Assembly: GCF_001908105.1 (NCBI RefSeq)
Contig: NZ_MKGQ01000021.1
Location: 1 to 64,000, forward strand
DNA length: 64,000 nt
Reading direction: 5' to 3'
DNA from: Xenorhabdus eapokensis
GTDB lineage: Bacteria; Pseudomonadota; Gammaproteobacteria; Enterobacterales; Enterobacteriaceae
A program made the translations under genes and the position numbers. Below are positions 36,903-46,235 of this stretch, piece by piece. How positions within the stretch are numbered: position 1 is the first letter of the stretch; the number at the start of each line of letters is the position of its first letter. Under the pieces are notes generated by a model. It was not told where the DNA came from. It saw nothing but the letters and a program-made list of their open reading frames with translations, and searched no databases.

Positions 36903-37448
36903 TTAGTCGTATTCTACGGTAAATGCGGCTCTCGCCTGAACCAAGCCAGATGTAATATTATTTTTATCTTTTGTTGCTACATATTTAGCAATAAATTGCA
37001 ATTCTTTAGAAGTATCTTTAGTAGTTAAAGTATCAACTACCACAGGTGAGCCTCCTATTCCGATTTGCTCCCCTGATTTCTTATAAATACCAATACCAAC
37101 ACCTGTTGCGGAAACCCTCGAAGCAGTATTCAATAATACCTTGTTATTATCACGATCTTGATCACCAGTAAATTTAATCTTTACTGAAGAATCATCCGAT
37201 GACTTACAATCACTCAGCTTAATTTTAAAAGGCGTATCACCTTTAGCATCACCTGCTCTTGTAAAATCGCCCACACCAACATCAGCCATCATGACATTAC
37301 CAGCATCCCCCACGACAGCAGTAGAACATGTTCCTTTAGTCACTTTACCGGTAAAAGTAATACTGCCATTGTTATTAATAGCAAATGCAGAAACAATCAT
37401 AGAACTCCAAATTGCCACGACAATAGCTGATTTTACTAATAACTTCAT
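36903..37448 (-). CDS. Major fimbrial subunit (pilin)
   Basis: This is the structural subunit of the fimbria. It has 181 residues, a signal peptide of 23 residues (ending SAFA), then INNNGSITFTGKVTKGTCST with the first disulfide cysteine; the second is in KLSDCKSS. It ends AAFTVEYD, the C-terminal beta strand with penultimate Tyr recognised by the chaperone. It is the first gene of the four-gene operon. X. nematophila has a cytotoxic pilin (MrxA) of this size, but identity with it cannot be claimed by eye. Confidence 0.92.
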   Translation of the reverse strand: MKLLVKSAIVVAIWSSMIVSAFAINNNGSITFTGKVTKGTCSTAVVGDAGNVMMADVGVGDFTRAGDAKGDTPFKIKLSDCKSSDDSSVKIKFTGDQDRDNNKVLLNTASRVSATGVGIGIYKKSGEQIGIGGSPVVVDTLTTKDTSKELQFIAKYVATKDKNNITSGLVQARAAFTVEYD

Positions 37449-38343
37449 TTAATTATTCCATTTATATTATGTGTGTAAAACCCATCGAAATGCACATGCC
37501 TTTCGATTAAAACCCTATAAAAATTAATAAATTAACAGCCAAAAATTTCATTCATTCCATTTCAGAATTTAATAAATATAATCCTTTAAATCAGGGGATT
37601 CTTAACAAAGATATTTTTAATGATTAAAAGAGAAATGGAGATGTATTTATTTCCATATACATTTCAACCCAAACATGCCCAAATATTGGCCTGATAATTC
37701 CTATTTTTCCGTTAACTCATACAGTTATATATGTATAAACATGACCAAAACCGTTCTTTGGTTAAAGACCACTCACCGTGTTATGATTTCCCTATCTCAT
37801 TTTATTATGAATGATTTCACTTAGAACAATATATTATATGAACAAGAACAATAAAATCCCTATTTTCAAAGGAGAAAAGATACACTAACTCATTTTATCA
37901 TTAAAATTGTTATTAACTATTTATTAGAAATAATTGATAGATAAAAGCTATTGAAATAGTTATCTCGATCGTTACATGCTGTCAATGAGTTAAAAACCAT
38001 GATTTTTAGTTCAAATAGCGAACAAATTTATGGGATTGAAAATTCATTTGAATATCACGCAAAAGTGAGCTTTCGTCTTTATGCACGATATAAGCGTTTT
38101 ATTATGCTGAAGGTTATATTTTTAATATAAAAAAGTAATGTTTTAGTTAACTACAAGCTTATAAATAACAAATAATGGTTATTATTTTATTGATAAGATT
38201 AATTTCTAATTCACTTAAAAAACGCCACTACATATTCATTTAATAAATAATTCAAGATTGTAAAATCAATTTTATTTATATCTTAGGTTATTAGCGTGGG
38301 AGGAATTGGAAAATAGCCCATATTAGTAACACACAACAATAGA
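37449..38343. other. Long non-coding region upstream of the fimbrial operon
   Basis: This 895-base, very AT-rich stretch presumably holds the fimbrial promoter on its left side and the end of the glycosyltransferase transcript on its right. I looked for a pair of long inverted repeats of a fim/mrp-type invertible switch and saw none; only short ones such as TCGAAA/TTTCGA (37485-37506) and ACCAAA/TTTGGT near 37745 occur. No convincing ORF. Confidence 0.6.
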
Positions 38344-39324
38344 TTATTTTTTTCGGAGCAGCCCCTTATAACTCGACTTTAAATTAAAAGGACTTTCAGA
38401 AGTATAAAAGCTAATAGCTTCTTTTCTCTCAGGCAAATTTCCCCATTTTGCCATTGCCTCAACAATACTAAACATAACTTCACCTTCTTTCTCTATCCTT
38501 AAATGTGCAGGAGGAATGACTGTATTTTCATTTTCCATACGAGGTCTTTTGGCAGCACTAGGAGCTCTTTCTTCTAAATCAATCCAATCGGAATAAAGCC
38601 CAGGCCCCATCGCCCACACCGTTTCAGATACGCGCAAGTCTGGATATTTTCTCCAATTTTCCCATCCTTTTAATACACCCACATGCAATATATGCAATCT
38701 GTTCTCCATTTTTATTAATAACTCTATTATTCTTCTTGAGTTAGCAGGAGCAGCAATAATGGCATTGCCAAAATTCTCCTGTATCCAGTTAGATCCCGTG
38801 ATATCACCAAAAGCAATCCCTTCCGATATTTCAATATTTCCAAATATTGCTTTTCTTTCCAAAAGTTGATCTATTTTATGAGATGTATTATCTGATGAAA
38901 ATTTGGGAACAGAATTGGCAAGCTGTACATCAACATCAAGATAAATTCCCCCTTGTGCAAAAAGAATAACTAAACGCGCAATATCACTTGCTGATGCGTA
39001 ATTATGATAAAATCCGTTTAATTGTCGATGATATACCGAATATAAACACCAAATTTTTTCTTTATCCATATAATTCTTCAAAGAAAAGAATGCTTTTTCA
39101 ATATCTCTGTAATCATGAAAACGATATCCTGTTTTTAATAATTGTTTAATATCCATATCCACTTCCAAAGAATTTATCGAATTGAAAAATAAGCCATTTT
39201 TAGGCCCCCATAAATGAACCTCAAAAGTTGGATTTTCAACCTTAACATCAATAATATTTCTTAAAAATCTCTTCGGTATTTGATTTCCCGCCCAAAAATA
39301 ATGTATTTTTTTAGGAATATTCAT
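38344..39324 (-). CDS. Stand-alone toxin-type glycosyltransferase (GT44/PaTox-like)
   Basis: The product has 326 residues and no signal peptide or membrane segment. The start NIPKKIHYFWAGNQIPKRFLRNI is the IHxxW-G block of GT-A sugar transferases. HNYASASDIARLVILFAQGGIYLDVDVQL carries the conserved SDxxR and the DXD metal/UDP-sugar site (Asp130, Asp132). This pairing is shared by the clostridial large cytotoxins (TcdB: AAASDILR...GGMYLDVD) and the Photorhabdus PaTox glycosyltransferase domain. Here the domain stands alone, without translocation or receptor-binding parts. It lies directly downstream of flhA on the same strand. Likely a host-modifying effector; a capsule or LPS sugar transferase of the same fold is the alternative. 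Confidence 0.75.
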   Translation of the reverse strand: MNIPKKIHYFWAGNQIPKRFLRNIIDVKVENPTFEVHLWGPKNGLFFNSINSLEVDMDIKQLLKTGYRFHDYRDIEKAFFSLKNYMDKEKIWCLYSVYHRQLNGFYHNYASASDIARLVILFAQGGIYLDVDVQLANSVPKFSSDNTSHKIDQLLERKAIFGNIEISEGIAFGDITGSNWIQENFGNAIIAAPANSRRIIELLIKMENRLHILHVGVLKGWENWRKYPDLRVSETVWAMGPGLYSDWIDLEERAPSAAKRPRMENENTVIPPAHLRIEKEGEVMFSIVEAMAKWGNLPERKEAISFYTSESPFNLKSSYKGLLRKK

Positions 39325-39553
39325 TTTCTTTTCTCCAAATATTTTCTATTGAATGGATTTCTATCTCATATTACTTTTTCCTTAGCAAGGAACTTATAAG
39401 TCAGTACCCGCAGCTCGTTATTACAATTACAATATGTAAACGATGACGATAGCAATGTAAAGAAGAAAAAAATGACACAATCAGAGAGGCGTTTTATTGT
39501 GAAGTATTTGCCCCCTCTGATGAAAGGGGTTTTACGATGCGCTGGATAAAGAC

Positions 39554-39586
39554 TGACAAACCTTACCAAAACGATAAGGTTTGTCA
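39554..39586 (-). terminator. flhBA terminator-like hairpin
   Basis: TGACAAACCTTA and TAAGGTTTGTCA make a perfect twelve-base-pair stem with a nine-base loop, starting 15 bases after the flhA stop. The following U-tract on the minus strand is weak (GTCTTTAT). It separates flhA from the glycosyltransferase gene. Confidence 0.7.
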
Positions 39587-39600
39587 CAAGACAGTTGAAG

Positions 39601-41703
39601 TTACCTCGCACCACCAATCGTTGCCGTCATTCTGATTTGACGATTGTCAGTGATTTCAAGGTTAGACAGCACAACCAACCTAGGCAGTACACGACGCAAG
39701 AAACGAGACAATAGGGGACGAAGTGCATGGTTGACCAATAATACCGGTGGTGCTCCCAGCATTTCCTGACGCTCCAATGCTTCTGCCGCCTGACGTTCCA
39801 AACTTTCTGCCAAGCCTGGTTCCAATCCGCCACCATTTTGCAGCGCTTGCAGCAGTAATCTTTCCAAACCGGCATCCAGACCAATAACTTTGATTTCGTC
39901 CGCATTTGGAAACCACTGCTGGGCAATCGCCCTGCCAAGCGCGATCCGGATCATGGCAGTTAATTCATAAGGATCTTTCTGTACCGGAGCATGTTCTGCC
40001 AGTGTTTCAATAATAGTGCGCATATCGCGGATCGGTACTTGTTCCGCCAGCAAGTTTTGCAAGACTTTGTGCAACGTTGTCAGGCTCACAACATCAGGAA
40101 TAAAATCTTCCGTCAGTTTCGGCATTTCCTGACTGACACGCTCAAACAATTGTTGTGCTTCCTGTCTGCCAAACAGCTCACTCGAATGCTGGGATAACAA
40201 ATGGTTTAGGTGAGTTGCAACAACCGTGCTGGCCGCCACAACAGTATAACCTTGCACTTGCGCTTGTTCCCTTAAGCTGTCATCAATCCAGACAGCAGCC
40301 AGACCAAAGGCGGGATCTGTCGTCAAGTCACCCTGCAATTCACCGACAGCGCCGCCCGGATTAATCGCCAACCAACGTCCCGGATGGGCTTCGCCACGCC
40401 CAATTTCTACACCTTTCATCATGATACGGTAGCTGGCTGGTGCCAATTCAAGGTTGTCGCGAATATGCACGACCGGTGGCAAATATCCCACTTCTTGCGC
40501 AAATTTTTTACGAATACCGCTAATACGACCAAGCAATTCACCGTTTTGGCGGAAGTCCACCATAGGGATCAAACGATAGCCCACCTCCATTCCCAGTGGA
40601 TCTTCCAATTGCACATCAGACCATGAGGCTTCTGCGGTTTGTTGTTGCTCTTCTACCGCTTTCATTTCTTCATGTTGCATCACAAGCGGATTTTTGTCTT
40701 TACGTAATAGAAAATAACCCACACCCGCCAAGGCCGCCGTAAATAACAGAAAGACGAAGTTAGGCATTCCCGGCACCAATCCAAGCAGACCGAGTACACC
40801 CGCACTCAACATCATAACTTTGGGATTGTTGAAAAGCTGAGTCACCATTTGCTGACCAACATCTTCGTCCGTCGCCACGCGAGTTACGATTACACCTGCC
40901 GCCGTGGAGATGATTAATGCAGGCAACTGGGCAACCAATCCATCACCGATGGTCAGCAAGGTATAGGCTTCCGCTGCATCACCTAAAGATAAATTGTGTT
41001 GAGCAACACCAACGATCAAGCCACCAATGATGTTAATTACCAATATCATCAATCCGGCAATCGCATCACCCCGCACGAATTTGCTCGCACCGTCCATTGA
41101 ACCGTAGAAATCCGCTTCCTGTGTCACCTCAGAACGACGTTTTTTAGCTTCATCTTCACCGATCAATCCAGCATTCAAATCAGCATCAATCGCCATCTGT
41201 TTACCAGGCATTCCATCCAATACAAAGCGCGCGCCGACTTCTGCAATACGCCCTGCACCTTTGGTAATCACCATAAAGTTAATCAGGATCAAGATGACGA
41301 AAACCACGATACCAATGGCAAAATTACCGCCAACAAGGAAGTGACCAAAGGCTTCCACAACTTGCCCTGCTGCGGCAGATCCCGTGTGTCCTTCCATCAG
41401 GATAATTCGTGTGGAAGCGACGTTAAGTGACAGACGCAGTAAGGTTGAGAACAGCAAAATGGTCGGGAATGCAGCAAAATCCAGTGTCCGGCGGGTGAAC
41501 ATTGCCACCAGCAAGACCATGATCGAAAGCGCGATATTGAAAGTGAATAGCAGATCAAGCAGGAATGGTGGCAGTGGCAGCACCATCATCGACAAGATCA
41601 TGAGGATCAGAACAGGCCCCGCCAGCATTTGCCACTGGGAGCCTTTCATATTCCCCGGAAAACGATTTCCCGATAAACGAAACAATGAGGCCAGATTAGC
41701 CAT
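39601..41703 (-). CDS. flhA: Flagellar type III export gate protein FlhA
   Basis: FlhA is the inner-membrane export gate and docking platform. The start is ATG 41703 (MANLASLFRLSGN), giving 700 residues; it overlaps the flhB stop. About eight membrane helices lie in the first 330 residues. The conserved cytoplasmic FHIPEP signature region is readable as GNFAIGIVVFVILILINFMVITKGAGRIAEVGARFVLDGMPGKQMAIDADLNAGLI. The large C-terminal domain is complete (ATIGGAR end). The gene that usually follows in enterics, flhE, is not found downstream. Confidence 0.97.
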   Translation of the reverse strand: MANLASLFRLSGNRFPGNMKGSQWQMLAGPVLILMILSMMVLPLPPFLLDLLFTFNIALSIMVLLVAMFTRRTLDFAAFPTILLFSTLLRLSLNVASTRIILMEGHTGSAAAGQVVEAFGHFLVGGNFAIGIVVFVILILINFMVITKGAGRIAEVGARFVLDGMPGKQMAIDADLNAGLIGEDEAKKRRSEVTQEADFYGSMDGASKFVRGDAIAGLMILVINIIGGLIVGVAQHNLSLGDAAEAYTLLTIGDGLVAQLPALIISTAAGVIVTRVATDEDVGQQMVTQLFNNPKVMMLSAGVLGLLGLVPGMPNFVFLLFTAALAGVGYFLLRKDKNPLVMQHEEMKAVEEQQQTAEASWSDVQLEDPLGMEVGYRLIPMVDFRQNGELLGRISGIRKKFAQEVGYLPPVVHIRDNLELAPASYRIMMKGVEIGRGEAHPGRWLAINPGGAVGELQGDLTTDPAFGLAAVWIDDSLREQAQVQGYTVVAASTVVATHLNHLLSQHSSELFGRQEAQQLFERVSQEMPKLTEDFIPDVVSLTTLHKVLQNLLAEQVPIRDMRTIIETLAEHAPVQKDPYELTAMIRIALGRAIAQQWFPNADEIKVIGLDAGLERLLLQALQNGGGLEPGLAESLERQAAEALERQEMLGAPPVLLVNHALRPLLSRFLRRVLPRLVVLSNLEITDNRQIRMTATIGGAR

Positions 41704-42847
41704 GACGATTATTTTCTCCAGCAAAATCCAGTGCGGGTGGCACTGGCAGATTTTCAGGTTTTTTCGGTTTCAGGCCACCTTCCTGTTTCCAACGTTTCAA
41801 TTGGTAAACCCAGGCAAGCACTTCTGCGACGGCAGCGTAGAGCGCCGCAGGAATAAAGCCCCCTACCTCAGCATGGCGAAACAATGCTCGTGCCAAGGGG
41901 GGGGCTTCCAGTAATGGAATACGATTTTCCGCACCAATTTCTTTAATGCGTAAGGCAATGAGTCCCGCCCCTTTTGCCAATACTTTGGGGGCGCTCATTT
42001 TTTTGCTGTCATACTGCAAGGCAACGGCGTAATGAGTCGGGTTGGTAACAATAACATCCGCTTTCGGTATGTCTGCCATCATGCGCTTACGCGCAGCCGC
42101 TCGTTGCTGTTGACGAATTCTGGCTTTTACATGTGGGTCCCCTTCTTGCTCCTTAAATTCATCCTTGATCTCCTGACGGGTCATTCTCAATTTTTTCAAG
42201 TGGCTGCGGATCTGATAAAGCACATCAAACGCCACCATCGGTATCAACATAAATAAGACAATATAACTGGCAAAAATTAGCATCATCATGGCATCGCTCA
42301 GGGCTATCAGTGGATGTTGAGCCGTCAAAGTGAGCATAGTAGGCCAATTAAGCCAGATAAACAGGGCTGCACCACCTCCCACCAGTGATGCCTTCAAGAT
42401 GGCTTTGAATAATTCCGCCAGCGCATTCATGGAGAAGATTTTCTTCAAACCAGAGACAGGATTCAGTTTAGTCAAGTCAAATTTGATGGATTTTGAACTA
42501 AATAGCAGTCCGCCCATCAATGCTGGCGCACTGAGGGCAATTAATACCAATCCAATAAAAACCGGTAATAATGCCCAAACCGCTTGTTTCAGTAACCGGC
42601 CAACTTGTTGCACCATCTGTTTGTCATTACTGACCATATTATGGTCGAAGTTGAATCCTTCAAATACCATCAGGGAAAGTTCATGGGTCATCGATTGTCC
42701 ACTCATCCAGAGCAGGCTTACCCCTCCTGCTAACATCAGGATTGAAGTGAGTTCCTTAGAACGTGCAATTTGCCCCTCTTTGCGCGCTTTTTCCCGTTTA
42801 TGGGGCGTGGGTTCTTCGGTTTTTTCGAGATCGCTATCTTCAGCCAC
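41696..42847 (-). CDS. flhB: Flagellar export switch protein FlhB
   Basis: FlhB sets export specificity (rod/hook versus filament) by autocleavage. The start is GTG 42847 (VAEDSDLEKTEEPTPHKREKARKEGQIARSKEL) with AAGGAAA before it. This gives 383 residues, the E. coli length; the open frame extending upstream lacks homology. Four membrane helices are followed by the cytoplasmic domain with the cleavage motif NPTH in ADVIVTNPTHYAVALQYD. It is the first gene of flhBA. Confidence 0.96.
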   Translation of the reverse strand: MAEDSDLEKTEEPTPHKREKARKEGQIARSKELTSILMLAGGVSLLWMSGQSMTHELSLMVFEGFNFDHNMVSNDKQMVQQVGRLLKQAVWALLPVFIGLVLIALSAPALMGGLLFSSKSIKFDLTKLNPVSGLKKIFSMNALAELFKAILKASLVGGGAALFIWLNWPTMLTLTAQHPLIALSDAMMMLIFASYIVLFMLIPMVAFDVLYQIRSHLKKLRMTRQEIKDEFKEQEGDPHVKARIRQQQRAAARKRMMADIPKADVIVTNPTHYAVALQYDSKKMSAPKVLAKGAGLIALRIKEIGAENRIPLLEAPPLARALFRHAEVGGFIPAALYAAVAEVLAWVYQLKRWKQEGGLKPKKPENLPVPPALDFAGENNRHG

Positions 42848-43042
42848 AGCTTTCCTTGATAAGCCTTTGTGATTACATGCAGAAAATTTGCCTTTAGGAG
42901 AGGGCAAATAAAATTGTGTTAAGCATGACAAAAGCCCAAAAATTCAATGGCGGGAACACTGCAAAATTTGCGGGGGTATTTGGGGCATTATGAGCACTGT
43001 CTTGGATTGAGATGGCTGTCACCAGCCATCTCAAATCGTTTT

Positions 43043-44419
43043 TCAATCCATTTTAACGGGCGCCTTAATATCAATACTGTCGGCATTGACATCACGAATA
43101 TGATCTTTCGTCAGGCGATAGACAACCGGACTAAGAAAGGCAATCGCTATCAGATTGGGGATCGCCATCATGGCATTAAGGGTATCCGCCAGCAACCAGA
43201 CAAAGGTTAACGACTGAGTCGCACCAATCGGCAAGGCGATAATCCAGGCGATACGGAAAGGCACTATGGCTTTTGGCCCCAATAAATATTGGATACATTT
43301 CTCACCGTAAAAACTCCATCCCAAGATGGTTGTAAAGGCGAAAATAGCCAGGGCAATAGCAACGACATAGTTGCCGCCTGGGATCACGGCTGAGAAGGAA
43401 GCTGCGGTTAATGTTGCGCCTGTTTGGCCAGTCAGCCAGCCACCAGTAATAACAATGGTCAATCCCGTCACGGAACAGACGATGATCGTATCAATAAAGG
43501 TTCCCAGCATGGCAATCAAACCCTGACGAATAGGATTTTGGGTTTTTGCCGCTGCATGGGCAATAGGCGCACTTCCCATACCCGCTTCGTTAGAGAATAC
43601 ACCACGGGCAATACCAAAACGGATTGCTGCCCAAACGGCTGCACCCGCAAATCCCCCCTGTGCCGCAACAGGAGTGAAAGCTGACTTGATGATTAAAGCA
43701 AGTGCATCGGGGATAGCGGTAAAATTCAGTGCCAAAACAATAACTCCCGCTCCAAAGTAACCGACAGTCATAATAGGCACTAATTTACCTGCAACATCAG
43801 AAATGCGCTTAATACCGCCAATTAACACGGCACCAACCAAAACGACCAAGATACCGGCCGTTATGGTTTTTTCAATACCAAAGTTACTTTGCAATACGTC
43901 AGCGACAGAGTTGGCTTGTACAGTATTGCCGATACCAAAACCCGCAATACTGCCAAAGAAAGCAAAGAGTGTTCCCAGCCAAACCCATTTTTTTCCCAGG
44001 CCATTTTTGATGTAATACATCGGGCCGCCAACGTAATTACCGTTTTTATCGGTTTCACGGAAACGTACCGCCAGCACCGCTTCCGAATATTTCGTTGCCA
44101 TGCCCACCAATGCGGTCATCCACATCCAGAACATGGCTCCCGGCCCGCCCATCACAATGGCTGTCGCCACTCCTGCAATATTTCCCGTCCCGATTGTTGC
44201 TGACAATGCGGTCATTAGTGCGTTAAAAGGTGAAATCTGGCCTTCACCCCGTTGCTCATTTTTTTGAAAGAGTAATTTGAACCCCGTGCCTAATTTACGG
44301 ATTGGTAAGAAGGACAAGCGGATTTGCATGAAGATACCAATCCCCAAAAGCCCAATCAGCATGGGAACGCCCCATACTACCCCGTTTAGTGCAGCTAACC
44401 ATTGTGTAATCAATTCCAT
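43043..44419 (-). CDS. Sodium:alanine/glycine symporter, AgcS family
   Basis: This is an inner-membrane importer of alanine or glycine with sodium. The start is ATG 44419 (MELITQWLAALNGVVWGVPMLIGLLGIGIFMQIRLSF), 458 residues, about ten to eleven helices. The family signatures are readable: FNALMTALSATIGTGNIAGVATAI, GPGAMFWMWMTALVGMATKYSEAVLA, GGPMYYI and RGVFSNEAGMGSAPIAHAAAKT. It is not part of the usual flagellar gene order; it sits between flhB and the recombinase. Confidence 0.93.
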   Translation of the reverse strand: MELITQWLAALNGVVWGVPMLIGLLGIGIFMQIRLSFLPIRKLGTGFKLLFQKNEQRGEGQISPFNALMTALSATIGTGNIAGVATAIVMGGPGAMFWMWMTALVGMATKYSEAVLAVRFRETDKNGNYVGGPMYYIKNGLGKKWVWLGTLFAFFGSIAGFGIGNTVQANSVADVLQSNFGIEKTITAGILVVLVGAVLIGGIKRISDVAGKLVPIMTVGYFGAGVIVLALNFTAIPDALALIIKSAFTPVAAQGGFAGAAVWAAIRFGIARGVFSNEAGMGSAPIAHAAAKTQNPIRQGLIAMLGTFIDTIIVCSVTGLTIVITGGWLTGQTGATLTAASFSAVIPGGNYVVAIALAIFAFTTILGWSFYGEKCIQYLLGPKAIVPFRIAWIIALPIGATQSLTFVWLLADTLNAMMAIPNLIAIAFLSPVVYRLTKDHIRDVNADSIDIKAPVKMD

Positions 44420-44736
44420 ATACACCCTCGGCATTCAATATAACAAGTTGGCAACAAAATTATTTCAATTAAATAAAGAGCATTTTGACGAAATAAGCGA
44501 GGATTAATTGGCTATCTTTGGTAAGAAAAAATTGATACTGTGAGTTGAGTCACTCGTTATGGTTACTCTTTATCAATCTTATTGATAATAATTATTGTTA
44601 CATCACTTATCCTGATATTTCTTTCTTTGGTTCGCCAATTTTTATCTCGACATTAAATAAATTAAAGGTTTTTTATATCGAATAAATGGGTATTATTTGT
44701 CCTCATATAGTTCCCAGAGTGACTAAAGGATTATCA
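44420..44736. other. Divergent region between symporter and recombinase
   Basis: It contains a perfect inverted repeat TTATCAAT-CTT-ATTGATAA (44570-44588), a possible operator. AGGTTTTTTATAT at 44666-44678 resembles half of a Hin/Gin-type crossover site. No ORF was found except the unlikely upstream extension of the recombinase frame. Confidence 0.55.
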
Positions 44737-45300
44737 GTGGCAAGAGTTGGTTACATCAGAGTGTCAACAAATGACCAAAATAGTGATCTACAAAGAAATG
44801 CGTTGGTCAATATTCACTGTGAATTGATTTTCGAAGACAAAATCAGTGGGAAAACAGCTAACCGTCCAGGGCTAAAACGCGCCTTAAAGCATCTTAAGTC
44901 TGGCGATACATTGGTAGTTTGGAAATTGGATCGGCTGGGACGCAGTGTGAAGAATCTGGTCACACTCATCTCAGAACTGCATGAACGCGGAGTTCATTTT
45001 CAAAGCCTGACTGACAGTATTGATACCAGTACGGCAATGGGCAGGTTTTTCTTCCATGTAATGAGTGCGCTGGCAGAAATGGAACGTGAACTGATTGTAG
45101 AAAGAACCAATGCGGGATTAGCCGCAGCACGGGAACAAGGGCGAATTGGGGGACGCCCAGTGGTGTTTACCGAGGAAAATCGACAACAGGCCGCCAGATT
45201 ACTGAATAAAGGGCATAGCCGGAAGCAGTTGTCGATTATTTACAATGTATCGTTATCCACAATTTATAAGTACTTACCCGCAGTGGAAGGGGTTAATTAG
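44737..45300 (+). CDS. Serine recombinase/DNA invertase, Hin/Pin family
   Basis: This is a site-specific recombinase that inverts or resolves DNA through a serine-DNA intermediate. The start is taken as GTG 44737 (VARVGYIRVSTNDQNSDLQ) with AAAGGA upstream, giving 187 residues, the invertase length; the ATG at 44686 adds unrelated residues. The catalytic Ser is in RVST. Other motifs are KISGKTANRPGLKRAL, VVWKLDRLGRSVKNL, MGRFFFHVMSALAEMERELIVERTNAGL and a C-terminal helix-turn-helix (HSRKQLSIIYNVSLSTIYKYLP). It converges with the hydrolase and overlaps its 3' end by four bases. No paired crossover sites are certain. Confidence 0.92.
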   Translation: MARVGYIRVSTNDQNSDLQRNALVNIHCELIFEDKISGKTANRPGLKRALKHLKSGDTLVVWKLDRLGRSVKNLVTLISELHERGVHFQSLTDSIDTSTAMGRFFFHVMSALAEMERELIVERTNAGLAAAREQGRIGGRPVVFTEENRQQAARLLNKGHSRKQLSIIYNVSLSTIYKYLPAVEGVN

Positions 45301-46100
45301 TTTATAAAATCTTTTATCAGACTAACCCACTCTGCTGGTTTCTCAATTTGTACTGCGTGACCACTATTAATCTCTTTATATGTACTGTGGTTAATATTTT
45401 TATAAACTTCACGCACCAAATAAATCGGGATTAACGTATCACGGTTTAAGCCAATAACCAGCGTATTTTTATCTATTTGAGTAAGATAATCGTTTATATC
45501 TATGGATAATCCCAAAGCAATACGTTTTTCTATCTCTTTTTCTGCTGGTTGAGAGCAGATCCGCTGTATGGTTTCATGTCCCAACGATGAGATAAATTCA
45601 GGACTTAGGGCATGTGATAAAGCGAAAGCCATTGCTGATGCTTTATCATTCAATTCCAAATGTAACCAAGTATTGAATATCAATTGGTGGCGGGGATCAT
45701 GATTTGTCGCCCACGGTGCGGTCAATATTAATTTATCAATGAGATTTGGGTATTTAGCTGCGACAACAGCCGCAACAACTGCTCCCAGAGAAATACCGAT
45801 TAAATCAACAGGAGTATTACTGCTGTCTTCTATCACAGCAGCAACCTGTTCCGCCAGGTGCTCAATGGTCAATATTTCTGGCGGTAGTTCAGAATTTCCA
45901 CATCCTGCATAATCAGGAATGATAACGGCTCTGTCATCGACAAATGCCTTTTTTATCTCGCCAAAACTACTGTTACCGCTGCTATTTGTGCCATGCAGGA
46001 AGACTATTGGTTTTTTGTTACTTTGCTTATTTTCTGGAAATATCTTGCGGTAAGAAACCAATGAATCTTTCAACTTAATGACTTTATCAATCGACTTCAC
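45297..46100 (-). CDS. Alpha/beta-hydrolase
   Basis: This is a soluble hydrolase of the AB-hydrolase-1 type. The start is taken as GTG 46100 (VKSIDKVIKLKDSLVSYRKIF) because GAGGAAA stands seven bases before it; a GTG at 46181 would add 27 low-complexity residues encoded by a hexamer repeat. Motifs: VFLHGTNSSG (oxyanion loop), nucleophile in DLIGISLGAVVAA (G-I-S-L-G), acid near LVIGLNRDTLIP and the His in NSGHAVQIEKP. The product has 267 residues. Substrate unknown (esterase, thioesterase or lactonase). It lies between cheZ and the recombinase and does not belong to chemotaxis. Confidence 0.85.
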   Translation of the reverse strand: MKSIDKVIKLKDSLVSYRKIFPENKQSNKKPIVFLHGTNSSGNSSFGEIKKAFVDDRAVIIPDYAGCGNSELPPEILTIEHLAEQVAAVIEDSSNTPVDLIGISLGAVVAAVVAAKYPNLIDKLILTAPWATNHDPRHQLIFNTWLHLELNDKASAMAFALSHALSPEFISSLGHETIQRICSQPAEKEIEKRIALGLSIDINDYLTQIDKNTLVIGLNRDTLIPIYLVREVYKNINHSTYKEINSGHAVQIEKPAEWVSLIKDFIN

Positions 46101-46143
46101 AATGCTTTCCTCTGCATAAACTGAATTAATGCTGTCAGCGCAG

Positions 46144-46189
46144 GCGCTTGGGCTTGGGCTTGGGCTTGCTATCCTGCTCACCCAAGCGC
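46144..46189. repeat. GGGCTT hexamer repeat inside an inverted repeat
   Basis: Three to four GGGCTT units (46150-46168) lie within outer arms GCGCTTGGG (46144-46152) and CCCAAGCGC (46181-46189). If the upstream start of the hydrolase were used, the hexamers would code for Ser-Pro repeats; otherwise they lie in its leader. The hairpin may be a terminator or attenuator after cheZ. Confidence 0.6.
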
Positions 46190-46235
46190 ACTCAAAATAT
46201 AAACATTCTGTTCGTTAAAGCAATTACACTCGCTA

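Noticed and set aside
37449..38343. Fimbrial phase-switch (invertible promoter)
   Set aside because: No pair of long inverted repeats and no tyrosine recombinase of the FimB/MrpI type nearby; only six-base repeats were seen.
39366..39617. 83-residue frame after flhA as an flhE candidate
   Set aside because: No resemblance to FlhE, overlaps the flhA end and the hairpin; likely spurious.
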